NCBI GenBank assembly: GCA_947478935.1
Contig: CANJXV010000174.1
Coordinates: 1 to 5,723, forward strand
DNA: 5,723 nt
Direction: 5' to 3'
Origin: Comamonadaceae bacterium
Lineage (GTDB): Bacteria; Pseudomonadota; Gammaproteobacteria; Burkholderiales; Burkholderiaceae_C
This document shows, one piece after another, positions 5,232 to 5,723 of the stretch (position 1 is its first letter; every line of letters starts with the position of its first letter). The notes beneath the pieces were generated by a model. That model saw nothing but the letters and a program-made list of their open reading frames with translations. It was not told the origin of the DNA and did not search any database. The position numbers and the translations under genes were made by a program.

Positions 5232-5723
5232 ATGATGAATCTATTACAAGCTTGCCTGCCGGTTACCCAGTTGCGTCCGGCCCATGCCATGGTCGTAGCC
5301 ACCATGGGCGCCATGTTTGCCTTTGACCAAATCGATGCGAAAGCGGTAGCCGACGGCGGTCAGCGTATGGCGGGCCGTATCAGTTCAGTGCCTTTGATGG
5401 GCGGTGCTGCCGGCTTGGCCTTGGGCCTGGCGTTGGCGCAGCCGGAGCGCCACGCGATCGTGGTCGATGGTGATGCCAGTCTCTTGATGGAGCTTGGCGG
5501 CTTGGCCAGCGTGGTGGCGGCACAGCCCGCGCATTTTTTGCATATCGTTATTGCCAACGGCACCCAGTTTTCCGGTCTGGCCAATTTGGCCGTGAGTTTG
5601 ACAACCTGGGCCAGCCCAGCACGGCGTCCCGGCGCACCATGGTGCGGATCATGGAGCCGCTGTTGCAATCCATCGGCGTGCCGTGTATGTGTCTGGATGG
5701 GGAGCAAGATTTACCCCGGATGG
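5232..5723 (+). CDS. TPP-enzyme beta subunit (PP domain), partial and interrupted after residue 116
   Basis: The frame opens at ATG 5232 (a second ATG follows at 5235) and runs off the window end without a stop. Residues 1-116 resemble the diphosphate-binding subunit of sulfopyruvate decarboxylase (ComE). They include the substrate-side stretch RISSVPLMGGAAGLALGLAL and the Mg-TPP motif VVDGDASLLMELGGLASV, ending at Asn109 of IVIANGTQF. Between the G-D-A triplet (80-82) and Asn109 lie 26 residues, within the family's GDG-X(24-27)-N spacing; the third Gly is Ala82. From base 5579 the sequence is a copy of the alpha gene, read here in another frame (AVSLTTWASPARRPGAPW and onward), so the remaining ~70 residues expected for the subunit are missing in this reading. 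It is translationally coupled to the alpha gene. As shown, the product should be non-functional unless a complete beta copy lies downstream. Confidence 0.75.
   Translation, partial: MMNLLQACLPVTQLRPAHAMVVATMGAMFAFDQIDAKAVADGGQRMAGRISSVPLMGGAAGLALGLALAQPERHAIVVDGDASLLMELGGLASVVAAQPAHFLHIVIANGTQFSGLANLAVSLTTWASPARRPGAPWCGSWSRCCNPSACRVCVWMGSKIYPGW
5579..5723 (+). repeat. 145-bp direct repeat, copy 2 (at window end, interrupting the beta gene)
   Basis: This is a near-identical copy of 5005-5149 that starts at GGCCAATTTGG, directly after the beta-subunit codon for Leu116. It continues to the last base of the window, so its true length is unknown. The offset of 574 is not a multiple of three relative to the beta frame, so the alpha coding frame is lost here. 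Either a tandem duplication with a 574-bp unit or an assembly join would produce exactly this picture. Confidence 0.95.

Noticed and set aside
5012..5326. 104-aa plus-strand frame overlapping the end of alpha and start of beta
   Set aside because: It is an off-frame reading of the alpha and beta genes. The same off-frame sequence appears as the tail of the interrupted beta frame, which confirms that tail is not real beta protein.
1..5723. CRISPR array or insertion sequence with terminal inverted repeats
   Set aside because: No regularly spaced repeats, transposase-like frame or paired terminal inverted repeats with target duplications were seen in reading both strands.

Overview
The window looks like a stretch of a betaproteobacterial chromosome, probably Burkholderiales and possibly Comamonadaceae. 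The clues are the moderately high GC, the codon bias, the style of the integrase, YchJ and Uup fragments, and the catabolic gene content. This assignment is inference from protein resemblance; no marker gene settles it. The sequence may be a contig rather than a cut from a finished genome, because its last 145 bases are a near-copy of an internal segment.

Left part (1-760). A complete tRNA-Lys(UUU) gene with encoded CCA is followed by one strong and one weaker intrinsic-terminator hairpin. Next come a short direct repeat and a 22-bp dyad. After these lies the first ~40 codons of a phage/island-type tyrosine integrase, joined directly and out of frame to the last ~22 codons of a YchJ-like (UPF0225, SEC-C) gene. 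This looks like a scarred integration site at a tRNA gene. A 64-codon reading frame with a good ribosome binding site but no recognisable homology follows.

Middle part (760-3600). Two intact co-directional genes, 36 nt apart, encode an FAD-dependent GMC-family alcohol/choline-dehydrogenase-like oxidoreductase and a class III (CaiB/BaiF) CoA-transferase. They probably form an operon for oxidising an alcohol and moving CoA onto a carboxylic acid. The substrate cannot be read from the sequence.

Right part (3598-5723). On the minus strand lie an orphan C-terminal domain of an ABC-F ATPase (Uup type), without the two ATPase domains, and upstream of it an intact Crp/Fnr-family regulator. Divergent from the regulator is a pair of genes for a two-subunit thiamine-diphosphate enzyme resembling sulfopyruvate/phosphonopyruvate decarboxylase: the alpha (Pyr domain) subunit is complete, and the beta (PP domain) subunit is cut off by the window end. 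A 16-bp imperfect palindrome in the 92-bp divergent intergenic region is a candidate operator.

The most striking signal is at the right end. Bases 5579-5723 repeat bases 5005-5149 with 143 of 145 matches. The copied alpha-gene segment interrupts the beta gene in the wrong frame just after its cofactor motif. A 574-bp tandem duplication or an assembly chimera would both explain it. Together with the integrase/ychJ and uup remnants, the window holds three or four rearrangement junctions in under 6 kb.
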